Assembly (NCBI GenBank): GCA_012270805.1
Contig: JAAXHR010000117.1
Span: 1-6,890 of the forward strand
From: Dehalococcoidia bacterium
GTDB taxonomy: Bacteria; Chloroflexota; Dehalococcoidia; Lucifugimonadales; Lucifugimonadaceae
Reading direction: 5' to 3'
Length of the DNA: 6,890 nucleotides
Shown here: piece by piece, positions 5,275 to 6,890 of the stretch
Position numbering within the stretch: the first letter of the stretch is position 1
How the letters are laid out: each line of letters starts with the position of its first letter
Made by a program: the position numbers and the translations under genes
The notes under the pieces: generated by a model
Seen by the model: only the letters and a program-made list of their open reading frames with translations
Database searches by the model: none
What the model was told of the DNA's origin: nothing

Positions 5275-5528
5275 TCTCGCCAGTCCTCTTCCCAAATGTA
5301 GTCGTCGTGATAAACGGAAAATGGCCTGCCTGGGGGATGCTCTGCGCTACCTGCTCCGATGAAGGTGAAATCGTCTATCGTCAGCTTTTGTTTGGGTTTC
5401 TCAGGCATCTCAAGGTAGGCATCTACCGCGTCTCGGATGACAGCCGCCATCGACCTGTTCTCCGAATGGGCTTTGCGTTTGACCATTTCGTATTTAGCAG
5501 GATCGAGTTGGATCTGAGTTCGCACCAT
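5271..5528 (-). CDS. vapB: Ribbon-helix-helix antitoxin of the VapBC-type pair
   Basis: An 85-residue protein read from ATG 5528, chosen because AAAGG lies eight bases upstream and the product then begins MVRTQIQLDPAKYEMVK, the usual start of this family. An ATG at 5555 would add nine residues and has no ribosome binding site. Residues 2-8 form the DNA-binding beta strand (RTQIQL) and about 10-45 the two helices (NRSMAAVIRDAVDAYLE). The C-terminal half (46-85) ends in SVYHDDYIWEEDW, the acidic/aromatic tail that in related antitoxins wraps and blocks the PIN active site. The protein should dimerise, repress its own promoter and neutralise the toxin encoded by the overlapping downstream gene. 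The gene follows the MFS stop by 45 bases on the same strand, so read-through from that gene is possible. Confidence 0.85.
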   Translation of the reverse strand: MVRTQIQLDPAKYEMVKRKAHSENRSMAAVIRDAVDAYLEMPEKPKQKLTIDDFTFIGAGSAEHPPGRPFSVYHDDYIWEEDWRD

Positions 5529-5573
5529 GCTGAGAACCTTTCTATCCGATTTCATGATGTAATGATAACAAGA

Positions 5574-6830
5574 TTACTCCCACTTGGGTTGCCGGGCTAG
5601 GAAGAGGGTGATCATGCCGAGGATGAAGATGCCGACGATGGTGGCGAAGGCGAGGTTGAAGGAGCCGGTGTCATCGTGGACCCTTCCGGCGAGGACGGGT
5701 CCGCCGGCGATGGAGACGATCTGGGCGAATTGGTAGAGGCCCATAAGGCTGGCGTATTCTCGGAGTCCGAAGGTCTGTTGGACTACTAGCACAATGAGTG
5801 CACCGAGGCCGCCGAAGCCGAGGCTGTAGACGAAGATGCCGGCGACGATGAGCGGGACGCCGCCGAAGGGTAGGATCATGAGTGTGACGCCGGCGGCTTG
5901 GAACGCGGTGCTGAGGACGGTCATCTTGCGGGCGCTGAAGCGTTCGCTGGCGCGTCCGAAGGCGATTTTCGAGGCGATGCCCATGGTGGCGATGAAGGTG
6001 ACGGCAGATGTCGCGGCGGCGGGTGCGAAGCCGTTTTCTCCAAAGTGTTGACGGAGCTGGGTAAGAATGCCTTGATAGGTAAATGTCGCAGCGACGAGGC
6101 CGATGAGGGTCAGCCAGAAGGCCCAGGTGCGGATGGCTTTGTTGACGGACATCCCGGCGCGGGCGGCGGTTGCGCTGTCGGCAGAACGGGGGCGTCGCGT
6201 GCGACGCATCTCGATCTCGACGTCGCGGGGGTTCTCGCGCATGAAGATCATGACCGCAGTTGCGAGTCCGATCATGATGATGGCGAAGGTTATGTATGCC
6301 CACTCCCAGTTGATGAGAGCGATGATGGTTGCGGCGAGGGGGGGCATAGTCATGCCGCCGAAGTTGTTGCCGGAAACGACGATGCCGGTCATGCGTCCCA
6401 TCGAGGTCGGGAACCAGAGTCCGACCATCTTTCCGGCGGGTAGCACGGTGGCACCCGGGAAGCCGGCGTAGACGAGTGCGGAGAGGGTGTACCAGTGCCA
6501 CAATTCGGTGATGAGTGGTCGGAGCGAGAAGCCGATGGCGATGAGGATGATGGATACGAACATCACGGGACGAACGCCGAATCGGTCAGTCCAATATCCG
6601 ATGACGGGCGCGAGGATGCCGGAGATGAAGGCGAAGGTTAGTGAGAGGTTGAGTTCAGTCTGGTTCCAGCCGTAGCGGGCTTGGAGCGGGCCGGCAAACT
6701 CGCCGAAGGCGTACTGCGTCATCCCGATGGAGAGGCCGGTCGAGAGGAAGACGAGTAGAGCGACGACGTAGCCGCGGTAGATACGCCGGGTGGCGTGGAT
6801 CGGCCTCGCGGCTAGGGACGGGAGATTCAA
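5574..6830 (-). CDS. Major facilitator superfamily transporter, MCT/oxalate-formate antiporter type
   Basis: A 418-residue integral membrane protein, normal length for a 12-helix MFS carrier. The start is uncertain. TTG 6830 lacks a Shine-Dalgarno site, the frame is open upstream to a TGA near 6855, and the first internal Met (37) lies already inside helix 1. Helix 1 begins near residue 20. The MFS motif A between helices 2 and 3 is G78-Y-W-T-D82-R-F-G-V-R87, with a counterpart G292-R-A-S-E-R in the second half. A basic cytoplasmic linker (about 198-230, rich in Arg) separates the two six-helix halves. GLWFPTSMGRMTGIVVSGNNFGG (about 137-159, in two parts) is the helix 4-5 signature of monocarboxylate/oxalate carriers. 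These move small organic acids in symport with protons or in exchange. The substrate is not determined. No enzyme gene in the window points to a pathway. Confidence 0.88.
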   Translation of the reverse strand: MNLPSLAARPIHATRRIYRGYVVALLVFLSTGLSIGMTQYAFGEFAGPLQARYGWNQTELNLSLTFAFISGILAPVIGYWTDRFGVRPVMFVSIILIAIGFSLRPLITELWHWYTLSALVYAGFPGATVLPAGKMVGLWFPTSMGRMTGIVVSGNNFGGMTMPPLAATIIALINWEWAYITFAIIMIGLATAVMIFMRENPRDVEIEMRRTRRPRSADSATAARAGMSVNKAIRTWAFWLTLIGLVAATFTYQGILTQLRQHFGENGFAPAAATSAVTFIATMGIASKIAFGRASERFSARKMTVLSTAFQAAGVTLMILPFGGVPLIVAGIFVYSLGFGGLGALIVLVVQQTFGLREYASLMGLYQFAQIVSIAGGPVLAGRVHDDTGSFNLAFATIVGIFILGMITLFLARQPKWE

Positions 6831-6890
6831 TGCGTGACTCGTGAAGGGGGCGAAGAATTTTCAGATAAGGATATGTGATGGGACGTTGAT

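Noticed and set aside
5559..5577. GTAAT/ATTAC inverted repeat upstream of the antitoxin gene as an operator
   Set aside because: Arms are only five bases with a nine-base gap in an AT-rich stretch, too weak to call, although position would suit autoregulation by the antitoxin.
5671..6501. 276-codon frame inside the MFS gene on the same strand, and 181- and 122-codon frames on the opposite strand
   Set aside because: The Arg/His-rich or Gly/Asp-rich compositions are those of out-of-frame reading of a GC-biased gene; the MFS frame has motif A and clean helices.

Overview
The window looks like accessory sequence from a free-living bacterium. The DNA is moderately GC-rich, starts include GTG and TTG, and gaps carry many short hairpin repeats. 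The gene set (RraA-like protein, MCT/oxalate-type MFS carrier, orphan oligopeptide-binding lipoprotein, VapBC pair, stray phage portal fragment) would suit an environmental Chloroflexota such as SAR202 or Dehalococcoidia. That assignment is an inference from style and content; there is no rRNA or marker gene.

Layout. 1-116 (-) is the N-terminal end of a probable RraA-family protein. 117-537 has no gene and holds a hairpin-rich repeat. 538-1257 (+) encodes the C-terminal part of an HK97-type phage portal protein joined to a low-complexity N-terminus. It has a good ribosome binding site but no phage neighbours. A palindromic element at 1273-1304 separates it from two convergent genes. These are tandem paralogues on the minus strand (1346-1657 and 1754-2056) that encode small secreted proteins of an unrecognised two-cysteine family. 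They are the most AT-rich part of the window, and a promoter-like sequence lies in front of the upstream one. Divergent to them, 2219-4015 (+) encodes a family-5 peptide/nickel-type ABC substrate-binding lipoprotein without permease or ATPase genes nearby. A cluster of hairpins (4017-4205) follows, then a three-helix membrane protein of unknown function (4231-4653, +). Next is a second repeat block (4657-4870) with a 58-bp tandem repeat. The minus strand then carries an MFS transporter (5574-6830), a ribbon-helix-helix antitoxin (5271-5528) and an overlapping PIN-domain toxin (4879-5274), in that transcription order.

How the parts may work together. The antitoxin and toxin are clearly a translationally coupled VapBC-type pair. 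The small secreted proteins and the binding lipoprotein are back to back around a shared control region, so a secreted-peptide/surface-receptor relationship is possible but unproven. The rest reads as unrelated genes separated by mobile or recombining palindromic repeats. The strongest candidate for something undescribed is the pair of secreted two-cysteine proteins.
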